Source: Streptomyces olivochromogenes
GTDB taxonomy: Bacteria > Actinomycetota > Actinomycetes > Streptomycetales > Streptomycetaceae
Assembly (NCBI RefSeq): GCF_001514115.1
Contig: NZ_KQ948465.1
Span: forward strand, 1,043-65,042
Direction: 5' to 3'
Length of the DNA: 64,000 bases
The position numbers and the translations under genes were made by a program. Positions 63,528 to 64,000 of this stretch are shown piece after piece; within the stretch, counting starts at the first letter, position 1; each line of letters starts with the position of its first letter. Under the pieces are notes generated by a model, which did not search any database, was not told the origin of the DNA, and was given only the letters and a program-made list of their open reading frames with translations.

Positions 63528-64000
63528 TTACTTGTTGGCCCCGAGGCACAGCGTGAAGGATTCGCCGGTTTCCTTCCACGTCAGCGTCGCCGTCGTGCCC
63601 GTGACGTTCTGGCACGTCAGTGAGGGAAGCGAGGCGCCGTCCGCCTTCTTCAGGACCTTGTGCGTGGCCTTGGAGTCGGTGCAGTCGACCTGGATGACGT
63701 CCGGGTCGTTGGCGGTCCCCTTGTTGTACAGGCAGTCGCCCACGGCCAGCTTCTTGGCGTCCTCGCTGTCGTTATTGAGCACCAAACCGCCCACGACGAC
63801 GCTGAGTCCCGCGACGGCAAGGACTATGCGCAGGTACCACCTGACGCCGCGCTTCGGGCGCTGCGGTGCGACCGGAGCGTAGGGAATCGGTCCCTGCTGC
63901 GGGAAGCCCGGCTGGGCGGGCTGCTGGGGATACCCCTGCGGCGGCGGTCCGTACGGAGCCTGGCCCTGGGGCGGCTGTCCGTAGGGCTGCTGGCCCTGGG
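63528..64000 (-). CDS. Membrane-anchored exported protein, LppU/SCO3897-like (start beyond window)
   Basis: The complement frame is open from the window edge to TAA at 63528, giving the last 157 residues. A Gln/Pro/Gly-rich cytoplasmic stretch (PQGQAPYGPPPQGYPQQ) leads to a membrane helix (WYLRIVLAVAGLSVVVGGLVL). A compact extracytoplasmic domain follows with three Cys (VGDCLYNKG, IQVDCTDSKATHKVL, LTCQNVTGT) plus a fourth in TLCLGANK, likely two disulfides. The domain resembles LppU-type actinobacterial proteins of unknown function. The N-terminus is missing. Confidence 0.82.
   Translation of the reverse strand, partial: QGQQPYGQPPQGQAPYGPPPQGYPQQPAQPGFPQQGPIPYAPVAPQRPKRGVRWYLRIVLAVAGLSVVVGGLVLNNDSEDAKKLAVGDCLYNKGTANDPDVIQVDCTDSKATHKVLKKADGASLPSLTCQNVTGTTATLTWKETGESFTLCLGANK

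Overview
The window is the origin region of a Streptomyces chromosome. The evidence is very high G+C, GTG starts with GTGA/ATGA gene overlaps, a bldA-type TTA codon in a regulator, a dnaA-dnaN spacer with about twenty DnaA boxes, perfect parS sites (GTTTCACGTGAAAC), and the gene order known around oriC in S. coelicolor (roughly SCO3843 to SCO3897, from memory).

Layout. (1) 1-7600 is accessory DNA: the start of a biotin carboxylase gene, an NAD-dependent epimerase, an AfsA-type butyrolactone synthase, an OmpR-family response regulator with an altered acidic pocket and a TTA codon, a ScbR/ArpA-like TetR receptor, a second TetR regulator and a kinase-like protein. Five operator-like semi-palindromes lie between the -35 and -10 elements of the promoters in this block, and two of them are identical over 24 bp. 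It looks like the regulatory edge of a biosynthetic cluster, most like the regulatory ends of angucycline clusters (jad, alp, aur1), lying off the left end. A tRNA-Leu gene closes it on the right. (2) 8322-16524 is the cell-wall growth operon fhaA-fhaB-pstP-rodA-pbpA-pknB. (3) 16779-20562 holds three class E sortases, a glutamine amidotransferase and a 53-residue membrane protein, partly joined by GTGA overlaps. (4) 20592-24652 holds a DUF881 protein, crgA, a DnaA-box cluster, a rhomboid protease, a cyclophilin and a DUF5324 protein. (5) 25148-31138 holds tRNA-Ala, an HTH regulator, a kinase, secreted proteins, a frameshifted membrane-protein gene and tRNA-Ile. (6) 31251-41052 is the leftward block DUF3566-gyrA-gyrB-DUF721(DciA)-recF-gnd-dnaN. 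(7) oriC spans about 41231-41803, followed by dnaA (leftward). (8) 44667-50768 is the rightward block rpmH-rnpA-yidD-yidC-jag-rsmG-parA-parB. (9) 51095-64000 holds a GNAT protein, trxBA with a SigR-type promoter, sigM and its anti-sigma partner, a pseudokinase, murJ, a large surface protein, cca and a truncated exported protein.

How the genes work together. DnaA, DnaN, RecF, DciA and gyrase serve replication. ParA, ParB and the parS sites segregate the origin. YidC, YidD, RnpA and Jag belong to the ancient rpmH cluster. PknB, PstP, the FHA proteins, RodA, PbpA, MurJ and the pseudokinase control and carry out peptidoglycan synthesis. CrgA restrains septation. Sortases E attach surface proteins.

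Most unusual signals: the operator-in-spacer regulon with its kinase-like member; 11-bp phased degenerate repeats that recur in five spacers including oriC-dnaA; parS sites inside perfect 30- and 40-bp palindromes; and a DnaA-box cluster about 19.5 kb from oriC.
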